DNA from: Rhodospirillales bacterium Ga0074136
GTDB taxonomy: Bacteria; Pseudomonadota; Alphaproteobacteria; Acetobacterales; Acetobacteraceae
DNA length: 64,000 nucleotides
Assembly (NCBI GenBank): GCA_001464375.1
Contig: LNEW01000186.1
Coordinates: 1 to 64,000 of the forward strand
Direction: 5' to 3'
Shown here one piece after another: positions 9,837 to 19,638 of this stretch (position 1 is its first letter; the number at the start of each line of letters is the position of its first letter). The notes under the pieces are model-generated. The model was not told where the DNA came from. It did no database searches and saw only the letters and a list, made by a program, of their open reading frames with translations. A program made the position numbers and the translations under genes.

Positions 9837-10223
9837 ATGGTCCGGTGGATCGCGGTCTTGGTCCTGTTGCCGGTCCTAGCATCGGCGCAGGAGGCCTTCC
9901 AGTTGCCCTCGGGCAACATCCACTGCGCGGTGTTCGATCAGCGGCTGCGCTGCGACGTGCTGAACTTCACCTACCAACGCCCGCCGCGGCCGCGCAGTTG
10001 CGACCTGGACCATGGCGGGGCGGTGGGGCTGGGGCCGCGCGGTGCTGCCGCGCTGCTGTGCCACGGGGATACGGTGGCGAACCCGATGGCGCCGGTGCTG
10101 GGCTATGGGCAGGCCTGGCAGGGCAGGGGGCTGACCTGCACCGCGACGCAGCAGGCGCTGCGCTGCGTGAACGGGGAAGGGCGGGGGTTCGAGATGGCGC
10201 GGGCGCGGCTGTTGATCTTCTGA
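9837..10223 (+). CDS. Small secreted protein of LPSGNIHC type (DUF6636-like)
   Basis: The 128-residue protein starts with a signal peptide ([18 protein letters not shown]) and then reads [15 protein letters not shown], followed by several cysteines ([32 protein letters not shown]), which fits a disulfide-bonded exported protein. The LPSGNIHC opening is typical of the DUF6636 group, whose function is unknown. A GAGGAG ribosome binding site lies upstream. It is transcribed opposite to pgk and gap, splitting what is often a contiguous glycolytic operon. Confidence 0.75.
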   Translation: MVRWIAVLVLLPVLASAQEAFQLPSGNIHCAVFDQRLRCDVLNFTYQRPPRPRSCDLDHGGAVGLGPRGAAALLCHGDTVANPMAPVLGYGQAWQGRGLTCTATQQALRCVNGEGRGFEMARARLLIF

Positions 10224-10244
10224 ACCGCGCCCGCGGTGCGTGGA

Positions 10245-11264
10245 CTACAGCTTCCCGAACAGCGCCGTCGTGTCGCTCATGCGGTTCGAGAAGCCCCATT
10301 CATTGTCGTACCAGGACAGCACGCGCACCAGGCCGCCATCGACCACCTGGGTCTGCGTCGCGTCGAAGGTGCTGCTCATGGGGTTGTGGTTGAAGTCGAT
10401 GCTGACCAGCGGTTCCGTGTTGTAGCCCAGGATGCCCTTGAGCGGCCCGGACTCGCTCGCCGCCTTCATCGCCGCGTTCACCGCCTCCTTCGTGACACCG
10501 TCCTTGGCGGGCACGAAGTCGAGCGAGACCAGCGAGACATTCGGCGTCGGGATGCGGATCGCGGTGCCGTCCAGCTTGCCCTTGAGTTCCGGCATCACCA
10601 GGCCGACCGCCTTGGCCGCACCCGTCGACGTCGGGATGGCGCTGACCGCCGCCGCGCGCGCGCGGTGCAAATCCTTGTGCAGCGTGTCGACCGTGTTCTG
10701 GTCGCCGGTATAGGCGTGGATGGTCACCATGTAGCCGCGCACGATGCCGAAGGTGTCATGCAGCACCTTCGCGACCGGCGCGAGGCAATTGGTGGTGCAG
10801 GACGCGTTGGAGATGACCGTCATCTCCTTGGTCAGCGTCTTCTCGTTCACGCCATAGACGATGGTCGCGTCCGCATTGTCGCCGGGGGCGGAGATGACCA
10901 CCTTGCGCGCGCCCGCGGTCAGCAGCGCCGAGGCCTTCTCCTTGCTGGTGAAGATGCCGGTGCATTCCATCGCGACATCGACGCCGGCCAGCGGCAGCTT
11001 GGACGGATCACGCTCGGCGGTGATCTTGATCGGGCCCCAGGTCTTGCCGGCGTTCTTGATGGTGATGGTGTCGCCGTTCACGATCACCTCGCCCGGGAAG
11101 CGGCCATGCACGCTGTCGTAGCGGAACAGGTGGGCATTCGCCTCCACGCTGCCGAGGTCGTTGATGGTGACGAATTCCAGGTCCTGCCGTCCTGCCTCGC
11201 AGGCCGCGCGCAGCACCAGGCGGCCGATGCGCCCGAACCCGTTGATGGCAACCTTCACCGCCAT
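10245..11264 (-). CDS. gap: Glyceraldehyde-3-phosphate dehydrogenase, type I
   Basis: GAPDH oxidises glyceraldehyde 3-phosphate to 1,3-bisphosphoglycerate with NAD(P). The 339-residue product opens with the dinucleotide-binding [13 protein letters not shown] and contains the catalytic cysteine in [18 protein letters not shown] and the [13 protein letters not shown] segment near the end. It lies 25 bases downstream of tkt on the same strand, so the two are almost certainly co-transcribed. Confidence 0.98.
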   Translation of the reverse strand: MAVKVAINGFGRIGRLVLRAACEAGRQDLEFVTINDLGSVEANAHLFRYDSVHGRFPGEVIVNGDTITIKNAGKTWGPIKITAERDPSKLPLAGVDVAMECTGIFTSKEKASALLTAGARKVVISAPGDNADATIVYGVNEKTLTKEMTVISNASCTTNCLAPVAKVLHDTFGIVRGYMVTIHAYTGDQNTVDTLHKDLHRARAAAVSAIPTSTGAAKAVGLVMPELKGKLDGTAIRIPTPNVSLVSLDFVPAKDGVTKEAVNAAMKAASESGPLKGILGYNTEPLVSIDFNHNPMSSTFDATQTQVVDGGLVRVLSWYDNEWGFSNRMSDTTALFGKL

Positions 11265-11289
11265 GATGACCCGATCCTTCCCGTGATGG

Positions 11290-13329
11290 TTACGCGACGC
11301 GCTTCTTCACCGCCGCCGTGACAGCCTCGGCCGTGATGCCGAAATGCTCGTACAGATGTTCCGCCGGCGCCGAGGCGCCGAAACCCCCCATGCCGATGAA
11401 GATGCCATCGGCGCCGAGCCAGCGTTCCCAGCCGAAGCCGACCGCCGCCTCGACGCCCACGCGCAACGCACTGCCCAGCACCTGGTTGCGATAGGACGCA
11501 TCCTGCGCGGCGAAAATCTCCCAACAGGGCAGGGACACCACGGCGGTCGGGATGCCATCGGCTTCCAGCGCATCGCGCGCGGCCATCGCCAGATGCACTT
11601 CGGATCCGGTCGCGATCAGCGTCGCGGTGCGCGGGCCGGACGCCTCGGCCAGCACGTAGCCGCCGCGCGCGCAGCGGTTCTCGCCGGCATCGCTGCGCAG
11701 CGCGGGCAGGTTCTGCCGCGACAGCGCGAGCAGAGACGGACCATCGGCGCGCTTCACCGCGAGTTCCCAGCACTCGGCGGTTTCCATCGCATCGGCCGGG
11801 CGGAACACGCAGACATTCGGCATGGCGCGGAAGGATGCCAGGTGCTCGACCGGCTGGTGGGTCGGGCCGTCCTCGCCCAACCCGATGCTGTCATGCGTCA
11901 GCACATGGATGACGCGCGTGCGCATCAGCGCCGCCAGCCGCACGGCCGGCCGCAGATAGTCGCTGAACACCAGGAAGGTGCCGGAATACGGGATGATGCC
12001 GCCATGCAGCGCCATGCCGTTCATCGCCGCCGCCATGCCGAATTCGCGCACGCCCCAATGGACGAAGCGGCCGGCGAAGTTCCCCGGCGCGATCGGCGGG
12101 ATGCCCTTCACATTGGTGTTGTTGGAGCCCGTCAGGTCGGCCGAACCGCCGACCATTTCCGGCACCGACGGCACCAGCGCTTCCAGCGCGCGCTGGCTGC
12201 TCACGCGCGTGGCCAGCTTGGGCTTTTCCTCGGCGTGCCTGGCGCGCAGGGCGGCCAGCGCCTCGTGCCAGGATTCCGGCAGGCGGCCGGCGACCGCACG
12301 GTCGAATTCAGCCTGCTGCGGGTGCTTGGCCAGGCGCTTCAGCCAGGACCGCCGCGTCCCCGCGCTGCGCCGCCCGGCGGCTTCCCAGGCGGCCTTGATG
12401 TCGTCCGGCACGGTGAAGGGCGCGGCGGTCCAGCCCAGCGCCTGCTTTGCCGCGGCCGCTTCCGCGGCGCCCAGCGGCGACCCGTGCGACCCCGCCGTGC
12501 CCGCCTTGCTCGGCGCGCCCAGGCCGATGATGGTGCGACACGCGATCAGCACCGGCTTGCGGCTGCGCGTGGCCCAGGCCATGGCACTCGCCAGCGCCTC
12601 GGCATCATGCCCGTCCACGCGGCGCGTCGCCCAGCCATAGGCCTGGAAGCGCTTCAGCGTGTCGTCGGTGGTGTCGCCGTCGATCGAGATGTGGTTGTCG
12701 TCCCACAGCACGCACAGCTTCGACAGGCCGTAATGGCCCGCCAGCGACGCCGCCTCGTGGCTGACGCCCTCCTGGAGGTCGCCGTCCGAGGCGATCACCC
12801 AGGTGCGGTGGTCCACCAGCGACGTGCCGAAGCGCGCCTGCATCATCCGTTCGGCCAGCGCCATGCCGACCGCGGTGGCGAAGCCCTGGCCGAGCGGGCC
12901 CGTTGTCATCTCGATGCCCGGGTGCTCGCCGTATTCCGGGTGCCCGGCGGCCGGCGAATGCAGCTGACGGAAGCGCCGCAGCTCATCCGCGCCCATGCCG
13001 GCATGGCCGCTCAAATGCAGCAACGCATACAGCAGCATCGACCCATGCCCGGCCGACAGCACGAAGCGGTCACGGTCGGCCCAGCGCGGGTCGGCGGCGT
13101 CGTATTTCAGGAACTTCGTGAACAGCACGGTGGCGACGTCGGCCATGCCCATCGGCATGCCGGGATGGCCGGACTTCGCCGCTTCCACCGCATCGATCGC
13201 CAGGGCACGGATGGCATCCGCCAGTCGTCGCGCCTCGGTCGCCGGCCTGGCGAGGATCGTGGCCTGGGCGGCGAGGGCTGGGTTGGCGGAAGCGTCGGGC
13301 GTCGGGGCAATGCTGGCCAAGAGGGGCAC
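11290..13329 (-). CDS. tkt: Transketolase
   Basis: Transketolase moves two-carbon units between sugar phosphates using thiamine diphosphate. The 679-residue product contains the expected landmarks: [32 protein letters not shown], the thiamine-binding [17 protein letters not shown], and the second-half [20 protein letters not shown]. The GTG at 13329 (reading [15 protein letters not shown]) gives the usual length; no ATG lies in a sensible place, and the ribosome binding site is weak, so the exact start is uncertain. It heads a tkt-gap unit. Confidence 0.96.
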   Translation of the reverse strand: MPLLASIAPTPDASANPALAAQATILARPATEARRLADAIRALAIDAVEAAKSGHPGMPMGMADVATVLFTKFLKYDAADPRWADRDRFVLSAGHGSMLLYALLHLSGHAGMGADELRRFRQLHSPAAGHPEYGEHPGIEMTTGPLGQGFATAVGMALAERMMQARFGTSLVDHRTWVIASDGDLQEGVSHEAASLAGHYGLSKLCVLWDDNHISIDGDTTDDTLKRFQAYGWATRRVDGHDAEALASAMAWATRSRKPVLIACRTIIGLGAPSKAGTAGSHGSPLGAAEAAAAKQALGWTAAPFTVPDDIKAAWEAAGRRSAGTRRSWLKRLAKHPQQAEFDRAVAGRLPESWHEALAALRARHAEEKPKLATRVSSQRALEALVPSVPEMVGGSADLTGSNNTNVKGIPPIAPGNFAGRFVHWGVREFGMAAAMNGMALHGGIIPYSGTFLVFSDYLRPAVRLAALMRTRVIHVLTHDSIGLGEDGPTHQPVEHLASFRAMPNVCVFRPADAMETAECWELAVKRADGPSLLALSRQNLPALRSDAGENRCARGGYVLAEASGPRTATLIATGSEVHLAMAARDALEADGIPTAVVSLPCWEIFAAQDASYRNQVLGSALRVGVEAAVGFGWERWLGADGIFIGMGGFGASAPAEHLYEHFGITAEAVTAAVKKRVA

Positions 13330-13355
13330 CTGGGGGCTGCGTCGGGGCGGCGAGG

Positions 13356-13634
13356 CTATAGAGGCGGGGGGGGTTTCGGGCAACCGGGCGGGTCGGATGG
13401 CGCCCATGCGCGGCGTACGCCTTCGCCGCCCTCCGGCCCGGCCGCGATGAAAACGACGCCCGCAAGCTCCAGCGCCTGGCGGATCGCGGCGGCAGTGGCG
13501 CGATGCAGGACATGGCGACCGGCCTCGAAGCCGCGCACGGTGCCGGGGCTGACCGCCGCGGCGCCCGCGAGATCCGCCTGGGTCCAGTCCAGCAAGGCGC
13601 GGGCGGCGCGGCATTGCGGCGCGCTGAGCGGCAT
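13356..13634 (-). CDS. XRE-type helix-turn-helix regulator
   Basis: The 92-residue protein contains a classic lambda-repressor-like helix-turn-helix: [20 protein letters not shown] then [12 protein letters not shown]. The C-terminal tail is proline-rich. It is a probable DNA-binding regulator located just upstream of tkt on the same strand; regulation of tkt-gap is an inference from position only. The intergenic DNA upstream (13635-13738) is unusually AT-rich for this genome and probably holds its promoter and that of the divergent antiporter. Confidence 0.8.
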   Translation of the reverse strand: MPLSAPQCRAARALLDWTQADLAGAAAVSPGTVRGFEAGRHVLHRATAAAIRQALELAGVVFIAAGPEGGEGVRRAWAPSDPPGCPKPPPPL

Positions 13635-13738
13635 GGGTGGGATGTAGAATGTTAGCGAAAATAATCAATATCACCGGAAATCGTTGAAACAGCGCTCGCG
13701 GTCCCCAATCTCAGCCGCTCAGCGACGAGGGGCCCCCG

Positions 13739-15406
13739 ATGCCGGATCACAGTACTCCCTTGATCGCCACCATCGTGGTTGGCCTCGGTCTCGCCTTTGC
13801 CTTCGGCCTGGCGGCGCAGCGCCTGCGGATTTCTCCACTGGTGGGCTATCTGCTGGCCGGCGTGGCGGTCGGGCCCTTCACGCCTGGCTTCGTGGCCAAT
13901 GCGGCGCTGGCCAGCGAGTTGGCCGAGATCGGCGTCATCCTGCTGATGTTCGCGGTGGGGCTGCATTTCTCCTGGCGCGACCTCGTGTCGGTTGGCGCCA
14001 TCGCGATCCCGGGCGCGATCGTGCAGATCGCGGTTGCCAGCGTGTTGGGACTTGGCCTGGCGATGCTGCTGGGCTGGGGGCTGGCGGCCGGGATGGTGTT
14101 CGGCCTGGCGCTGTCGGTCGCCTCGACCGTGGTGCTGGTGCGCGCGTTGCAGGAACGCCGCCTGATGGACACCGAACGCGGGCGCATCGCCGTCGGCTGG
14201 CTGGTGGTCGAGGATTTGGCGATGGTGCTGGCACTCGTGCTGCTGCCCGCGCTGGCGGGGGCGACCATGGCGGGCGCGGTGGCGCCGGGGAACCTGTTGG
14301 TCACGCTGGGCCTCACCTTCGGCAAGGTGGCGCTGTTCGGCGTGGTCATGCTGGTGGTTGGCCGGCGCGCCATCCCGGCCCTGCTGCATTATGTGGCGCA
14401 TACCGGGTCACGCGAGCTGTTTCGCCTCGCGGTCTACGTGATCGCGCTGGGTGTCGCCTTCGGCGCGGCCAAGCTGTTCGGCGTGTCCTTCGCGCTGGGT
14501 GCCTTCTTCGCCGGCATGGTGCTGAGCGAGAGCAAGCTGTCGCAGCGAGCGGCCGAGGAAGCCCTGCCGCTGCGCGACGCCTTCGCGGTGCTGTTCTTCG
14601 TGTCGGTCGGCATGCTGTTCGACCCCACCGTCCTGCTGCGCGACCCGCTCGGCGTGATCGCGACGGTGCTGATCATCGTGGTGGGCAAGTCGGTGGCGGC
14701 CTATGGCATCGTGCGGGCCTTCGGGCATGGGCACCGCACCGCGCTGACGATCTCGGCCTCGCTGGCGCAGATCGGCGAGTTCTCCTTCATCCTGGCCGGG
14801 CTCGGCGTCGCGCTGAACATGTTGCCGCCAGAGGGCCGCGACCTGGTGCTGGCGGGGGCGATCCTGTCGATCCTGGTCAATCCGCTGCTGTTCCTCGTGA
14901 TCGAGAAGAAGCTGCCGGCCGCGGCGCGGTCCCCGGTGCCGCCGCCCGCCAAGCCCGCGCCCGCGCCGGCGGATGCAGGGCACGAGGTGGTCGTCGGCTA
15001 TGGCCGGGTCGGCGCGCTGGTCGGCAAGCGCCTGGCCGCGGCGGGCCGCAAGGTGGTGGTGATCGAGGCCGGCGAGGACGCGGCCGCCGCGGCGCGCAGC
15101 GACGGGGCACGCGTGATCACCGGCAATGCCGCCGATCCCGAGGTGCTGGCCGAGGCCGACCTGGCCGGTGCGCGGCGCATCTTCGTGGCGATCCCGGAGG
15201 CCTTCGAGGCCGGCCAGGTGGTCCAGCAGGCGCGCGCCGCGCAGCCGGCGCTCGAGATCCTGGCGCGCGCGGATTCCGAGGATGCGGTGGAGCACCTCAC
15301 GCGCCTGGGTGCCACGCTGACGGTGATGGGCGAACGCGAGATCGCGCACCGCATGCTGGAGCGCGCGCTGGCGCGCGGCGCGCACCGGCCGGGCCCGGCG
15401 CACTGA
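13739..15406 (+). CDS. CPA2-type cation/proton antiporter with TrkA-N domain
   Basis: The 555-residue protein has about twelve membrane segments in the first 390 residues, typical of the CPA2 (KefB/YbaL-like) exchange family, with GYLLAGVAVGPFTPGF, the conserved VVEDLAMVLALV helix and FFVSVGMLFDP. A Pro/Ala-rich linker leads to a cytoplasmic Rossmann domain of TrkA-N type (VVGYGRVGALVGKRLAAAG) that binds a nucleotide and gates transport. It probably exchanges K+ or Na+ for H+. It resembles YbaL more than KefC because no glutathione-binding KefF partner is nearby. Confidence 0.93.
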   Translation: MPDHSTPLIATIVVGLGLAFAFGLAAQRLRISPLVGYLLAGVAVGPFTPGFVANAALASELAEIGVILLMFAVGLHFSWRDLVSVGAIAIPGAIVQIAVASVLGLGLAMLLGWGLAAGMVFGLALSVASTVVLVRALQERRLMDTERGRIAVGWLVVEDLAMVLALVLLPALAGATMAGAVAPGNLLVTLGLTFGKVALFGVVMLVVGRRAIPALLHYVAHTGSRELFRLAVYVIALGVAFGAAKLFGVSFALGAFFAGMVLSESKLSQRAAEEALPLRDAFAVLFFVSVGMLFDPTVLLRDPLGVIATVLIIVVGKSVAAYGIVRAFGHGHRTALTISASLAQIGEFSFILAGLGVALNMLPPEGRDLVLAGAILSILVNPLLFLVIEKKLPAAARSPVPPPAKPAPAPADAGHEVVVGYGRVGALVGKRLAAAGRKVVVIEAGEDAAAAARSDGARVITGNAADPEVLAEADLAGARRIFVAIPEAFEAGQVVQQARAAQPALEILARADSEDAVEHLTRLGATLTVMGEREIAHRMLERALARGAHRPGPAH

Positions 15407-15571
15407 AGCCTCACACTTCGTCGGATCGCGCCGGCCGGGATCCGGGAGCGTGCGGCGCGACCACGGCCAGACCGACCGCCGCGCCGGGCGCACCAGCGCA
15501 TGGCGCGAGTGCAAGCCGGCCGGATGGCCGTCGCCTGAGGGGCCAAGAACGCCAGATCGCGCGCCGGGGAT

Positions 15572-16651
15572 TCAGGGCGCGAAGACCGAAAACACGTAGG
15601 TCGCCGCGAGCACCAGGTGCACGATGCCGCACAGCAGATTCGTCCGCCCCGTCCCGTAGGTGATGATCGCCACGGCAAAGGACAGCGCAAGCAGGACCTC
15701 CTGGCCCTCCGCGATGCCGAGCGCCAGCGGCTGGTCGATCCAGAAGGACACCATCGCGACCGCCGGCACCGTCAGTCCGATGCAGGCCACCGCGCTGCCG
15801 AGTGCAAGGTTGATGCTCGATTGCAGGCGGTTCTGCGCGGCGGCGCGGATGGCCGCCGCGCTTTCGGGCATCAGCACGATGGCGGCGACGATCACGCCGA
15901 CCACCGCCCGCGGCGCGCCGGCCGCCTGCACCCCTTCCTGCAGCGCCGGCGCCAGCGCCTTCGCCAGCAACACCACGGCCACGAGGGCGACGCACATGAG
16001 CGCGAAGGACGCGAAGGCGAGCCGGCCGGAGGGCGGCTCGAGACCGCCCTCACCGGCTTCCAGGACCGGCAGGAAGTAGTCCTTGTGCCAATTGGTCTGG
16101 ATGAACAGGAAGGCGCCATAGAGCGCGATGCATACCAGCGACACGAAGATCAGCTGGATCGTCGACAGATACGGCCCCGGCGCCGAGGCAAGATGGTTCG
16201 GCGCGACCAGCACCAGCACCGCCATCGGGATCAGCACGGCCAGGAACGAATTGGCGCCGTCGACGCGGAATTCCGCGTCGCGGTTCCGCCAGGACGCCAC
16301 CACGATGCACACCCCCGCGAGCCCGTGCACCACCAGCATCACCGCCGCGTGGACGGAATCGCGCATCAGCCCCGGATTGGGGTCGCCGCCCAGCATCAGG
16401 GAGATGATCAGCCCCGCCTCGATCACCGTGACGGCGAGCGCCAGGACGAGCGTCCCGTAGGGTTCGCCCACCCGCAGCGCCACCACCTCGGCATGATGCA
16501 CCGCCGCCAGCACGCTGCCCAGCAGGACGACCACGAGGGCCAGCGCCATCAGCCCCAGCCCCGCCTTGCCGGCCGCGAGTGCCGCCGCCACCCCCAGGAC
16601 GGGCAGGATGATGGTATGGAGGGGGATGCGATCGGTGGGTGCGCCGGCCAT
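15572..16651 (-). CDS. Calcium/proton (ChaA-type) cation antiporter
   Basis: The 359-residue protein is almost wholly hydrophobic, with about eleven membrane segments. It carries the duplicated acidic motifs typical of the CaCA family: HHAEVVALRVGEPYGTLVLA in the first half and IVLMPESAAAIRAAAQNRLQ in the second. ChaA-type proteins export Ca2+, Na+ or K+ in exchange for protons at alkaline pH. The gene is monocistronic and converges with the CPA2 antiporter. Confidence 0.9.
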   Translation of the reverse strand: MAGAPTDRIPLHTIILPVLGVAAALAAGKAGLGLMALALVVVLLGSVLAAVHHAEVVALRVGEPYGTLVLALAVTVIEAGLIISLMLGGDPNPGLMRDSVHAAVMLVVHGLAGVCIVVASWRNRDAEFRVDGANSFLAVLIPMAVLVLVAPNHLASAPGPYLSTIQLIFVSLVCIALYGAFLFIQTNWHKDYFLPVLEAGEGGLEPPSGRLAFASFALMCVALVAVVLLAKALAPALQEGVQAAGAPRAVVGVIVAAIVLMPESAAAIRAAAQNRLQSSINLALGSAVACIGLTVPAVAMVSFWIDQPLALGIAEGQEVLLALSFAVAIITYGTGRTNLLCGIVHLVLAATYVFSVFAP

Positions 16652-16698
16652 GGCCCTGCCTAGAGGGGAGGGCCAGGCGCATCAACCGCGCCGGGCGG

Positions 16699-17835
16699 TC
16701 AGCCGCCGCGTTGGCCGTCCCGCCGGCGCGGGCGTTCGCGCGGCGGCGGCGCATCCTGCATCAGGCCGCGCCGCTGCATCCAGGCGTCGATGCGCCGGGC
16801 CACGTCGTCGCTGTTGGTGTCCATCATGATCATGTGGCTGTTGCCGCGCACGCCCTCGGTGGGCATGTCGATGGTGTCCGCGATACCGCCGGCGTCGCGG
16901 ATCTGGCCCTGCCAGCGATCGATGTTGCGACGGACATTCTGCCAGAACGGCGTGGCATCCAGGTGGTCGCCCCAGACCACCAGATGCGGGATGCCGCGCA
17001 CGCGCGCCGCGTCGGCGCTTGCGGGCGGCGCGCCGGAGGGTTCGACCGCGATCACCGCGCGCACCTTGTCGGGCGCGTTGAGCGCTGCGTTGAAGCCGAA
17101 ATTGCCGCCCTGGCTGTGCACCAGCATCACGCAGGGGCAGATGCGCTGCACCAGCGCGTCATAGGCCGCCTGGATCTGCCGGTCGGTGGTGGGCCAGCGC
17201 GGCACGCCCTGCATCATGAACTGGTTCCACGCCGCCACCGGGAAGCGCGTGTCGGGGAAGGCGCGGCGCTGGGCGGGATCGATGTTCCAGCCATCCTGCA
17301 TGCCGATGCGGAACAGGCCCCAGCCCTCGCCCATGGTGCGAAACACCGGCTCGCCGGCGAAGATCTCGGGCGATCGCGCCCAGCCGGCACGGCCGCGTTC
17401 CATGGCATCGGTCACCACCACGTCGTGGCCGGCGCGCAGGAAGAACATCTGCCAGCCGGGGCGGCCATCGGGCGTGGTCTCGTACGTCACGCCGGTCAGC
17501 CCGCCGCCATGCGCGAGGATGAGGGGGTAGCGCGACCGCGGATTCTGCAGGCGCACCACCTGCGCGTACATCTGTTCGACCTGGAACTGGCCGTTGGGGA
17601 TGATGCGGATGGGCGGGGCGCCGGGGCTGAACACGATCTCGCGCTCCGGCAGGCCCGAGAGTTCCGCGATGCGCCCGCCCACATGGAAGGAGGAGATGTC
17701 GCGGATGCGCAGCGGCGGCCCGTCGCCGCGCGGCGCACGCCCTTCCGCGGGTCGGCCGGGGCCTGGCGCGGGCTGGGCCATGGCGTCGGGCGCCAGCATC
17801 AGCGCGCCGACCAGCAGTATCGCGATCCGGATCAT
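16699..17835 (-). CDS. Secreted alpha/beta-hydrolase (esterase-like)
   Basis: The 378-residue product begins with a signal peptide (MIRIAILLVGALMLAPDAMA). Its hydrolase core is marked by ILAHGGGLTGVTYET (oxyanion region), the nucleophile elbow VMLVHSQGGNFGFNAAL and a late HMIMMDTNSDD that probably contributes the catalytic His. A GGAGGAAG ribosome binding site precedes the ATG. It is probably a periplasmic esterase or lipase-like enzyme; the substrate is unknown and no functional partner lies beside it. Confidence 0.85.
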   Translation of the reverse strand: MIRIAILLVGALMLAPDAMAQPAPGPGRPAEGRAPRGDGPPLRIRDISSFHVGGRIAELSGLPEREIVFSPGAPPIRIIPNGQFQVEQMYAQVVRLQNPRSRYPLILAHGGGLTGVTYETTPDGRPGWQMFFLRAGHDVVVTDAMERGRAGWARSPEIFAGEPVFRTMGEGWGLFRIGMQDGWNIDPAQRRAFPDTRFPVAAWNQFMMQGVPRWPTTDRQIQAAYDALVQRICPCVMLVHSQGGNFGFNAALNAPDKVRAVIAVEPSGAPPASADAARVRGIPHLVVWGDHLDATPFWQNVRRNIDRWQGQIRDAGGIADTIDMPTEGVRGNSHMIMMDTNSDDVARRIDAWMQRRGLMQDAPPPRERPRRRDGQRGG

Positions 17836-18023
17836 CGGGGCTTCCTCCTGCCGCGGCCGGGTCTTGTGGTGCTGCCGTGCCCGCCGTGCCGACGCAGCCT
17901 CCGCGCATGGCAGGGCCCGCGCAAGGCCCGCACCCGGTGAAGACCGTGATCCGCCCCATCAGGGAAATCCGGTGACCTTCGCGTGCGGGACACTATCCTG
18001 GCGGCGATTCCCACGGAGCCGCC

Positions 18024-19184
18024 ATGTCACCCTTCGTCCCCGGCACGTCGCTGCGCATCGAGGGCCGCGCCGGCGGTCCGCTCGCCGGGCTTACCTTTGC
18101 CGCCAAGGACCTGTTCGACGTCGCCGGCCATGTCACCGGTGGCGGCAATCCCGACTGGGCGCGGCAGAATCCCGTGCCGACGCGCCATGCCTGGGCGGTG
18201 CAGGCGTTGCTCGATGCCGGCTGCACGCTGGTCGGCAAGACCATCACCGACGAGGTTTCCCTCGGCATCCTCGGCGAGAACGCCTTCGAGGGCACGCCGG
18301 AGAATCCCGCGGCGCCGGGATACGTGCCTGGCGGCTCGTCCTCCGGGTCTGCCAGCGCGGTGGCGGCGGGGATCTGCGACACGGCGCTCGGCACCGATAC
18401 CGGCGGCAGCGTGCGCGTGCCGGCATCCTTCTGCGGCCTGTACGGCCTCCGCCCGACGCATGGGCGGCTCGACCTGGCGGGGATGCTGCCGCAGGCCCCG
18501 ACCTCCGACACCACGGGCTGGTTCGCGCGCGATGCGGCGACCTTCGCGCGCGTGTCGTCCGTGCTGCTGTCCGAGGCCATCGCGCCCGCGCTGCCGGTCC
18601 GTCTGGTCGTCGCGACCGATGCCTTCGGCTTCGCCGACCCGGCCACGGCTGCCGCGCTTCAGCCGATGCTCGACCGCCTGAAGCGCATCATCCCCGATTG
18701 GCGCGAGGACCTGATGGCTCCCGCCGGCCTGACCACCTGGTCGCGCGCCCAGCGCACCCTGCAGCCGGTCGAGGCCTGGGAGACCTTCCGCCCCTGGGTC
18801 GAGCGCGACAATCCGCGCTTCGCCTTCAACGTGGCGCGCGGCCTGGTGCTGGGCGCCGCAATGCCCGAGGCCGAGCGCGGCTGGGCCGCGCTGGTGCGGC
18901 GGGAAGCCCGCGGGCGGCTGGCGCACCTGTTGCCGCCGGGTAGCGTGCTGGCCATCCCGACCACGCCCTTCCCGGCGCCACGCACGGGCATGCCGCTGCC
19001 GGAACTGGAAGGCATCCGCGCCGCGATCAACGTGTTGTGCGCCCATGGCGGGCTGGCGGGTCATCCGCAGATCAGCATTCCCGGCGTGCTGTGCGATGGC
19101 CGCCCGGTGGGTCTTTCGCTATTGGCCGCGCGCGGTGCCGATGCGCTGCTGGTTGCCACCGCCCTTGCCCTGGAGACTGCCTGA
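18024..19184 (+). CDS. Amidase-signature hydrolase
   Basis: The 386-residue product belongs to the amidase signature family. The Ser-cisSer-Lys triad is visible: Lys in LTFAAKDLFDVAG near residue 32 and the serines in VPGGSSSGSASAVAAG near residues 107-111, followed by DTGGSVRVPASFCGLYG. It is shorter than most AtzE or GatA proteins (450-480 residues). Its stop overlaps the start of the HpxZ-like gene by one base, so the two products probably act together. In known pairs the small DUF3225 protein accompanies an amidase acting on ureide-type substrates. Confidence 0.92.
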   Translation: MSPFVPGTSLRIEGRAGGPLAGLTFAAKDLFDVAGHVTGGGNPDWARQNPVPTRHAWAVQALLDAGCTLVGKTITDEVSLGILGENAFEGTPENPAAPGYVPGGSSSGSASAVAAGICDTALGTDTGGSVRVPASFCGLYGLRPTHGRLDLAGMLPQAPTSDTTGWFARDAATFARVSSVLLSEAIAPALPVRLVVATDAFGFADPATAAALQPMLDRLKRIIPDWREDLMAPAGLTTWSRAQRTLQPVEAWETFRPWVERDNPRFAFNVARGLVLGAAMPEAERGWAALVRREARGRLAHLLPPGSVLAIPTTPFPAPRTGMPLPELEGIRAAINVLCAHGGLAGHPQISIPGVLCDGRPVGLSLLAARGADALLVATALALETA

Positions 19185-19579
19185 TGGACGTGAACATCCC
19201 CGAGATCGTGGAGGAGGTCCGCGTGCTGTTCGAACGCTACGAACAGGCGCTGATCGACAAGGATGTGGAGGTGCTGGACGCCACCTTCTGGAATTCGCCG
19301 CTGACCATCCGTTCCGCCATCCACGAGAACGGCTTTGGCTTCGACGAGATCCATGCGCATCGCGTCCGGCGCCCGCCGGGGCCGGGGATCAAGCTGGCGC
19401 GCCGGCGCCTGGTCATCACCACGCTGGGGCGCGACATCGCCACCGTGCACCTGGAATTCGACATGCGTGGCCGCGACATGCCCGCGCGGCAGAGCCAGAC
19501 CTGGGTGCGCCTGCCGGATGTCGGCTGGAAGGTGGTCCTGGCGCATGTGTCAGTGACCGAGAGCAGCCCCGCCTATTGA
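19184..19579 (+). CDS. AtzH/HpxZ-like DUF3225 protein
   Basis: The 131-residue protein reads IPEIVEEVRVLFERYEQALI at its start and contains TFWNSPLTIRSAIHENGFGF, both characteristic of the DUF3225 family that includes HpxZ (oxalurate breakdown in Klebsiella) and AtzH (cyanuric acid breakdown). The fold is NTF2-like. It is translationally coupled to the preceding amidase (TGATG). An enzymatic or accessory role next to an amidase is established for relatives; the substrate here is not known. Confidence 0.88.
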   Translation: MDVNIPEIVEEVRVLFERYEQALIDKDVEVLDATFWNSPLTIRSAIHENGFGFDEIHAHRVRRPPGPGIKLARRRLVITTLGRDIATVHLEFDMRGRDMPARQSQTWVRLPDVGWKVVLAHVSVTESSPAY

Positions 19580-19588
19580 CCGCGGTCC

Positions 19589-19637
19589 AGGGGGCCGTAG
19601 CCCCCTCTGGTGGGGGGCGAGGGGGCAAGGCCCCCTC
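19589..19637. repeat. Double hairpin between convergent genes
   Basis: Two perfect stem-loops stand side by side: AGGGGGC/GCCCCCT (19589-19606, loop CGTA) and GAGGGGGC/GCCCCCTC (19619-19637, loop AAG). They sit between the HpxZ-like gene and the convergent carbamoylase-type gene and could end transcription from both sides, although no T-run follows. The sequence is clearly related to the repeats at 60.75-60.96 kb, so it is a dispersed intergenic element. Confidence 0.75.
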
Positions 19638-19638
19638 G

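Noticed and set aside
11344-13647. Plus-strand frame of 767 residues opposite tkt
   Set aside because: Shadow of transketolase; composition is Arg/Gln/His-rich without any motif.
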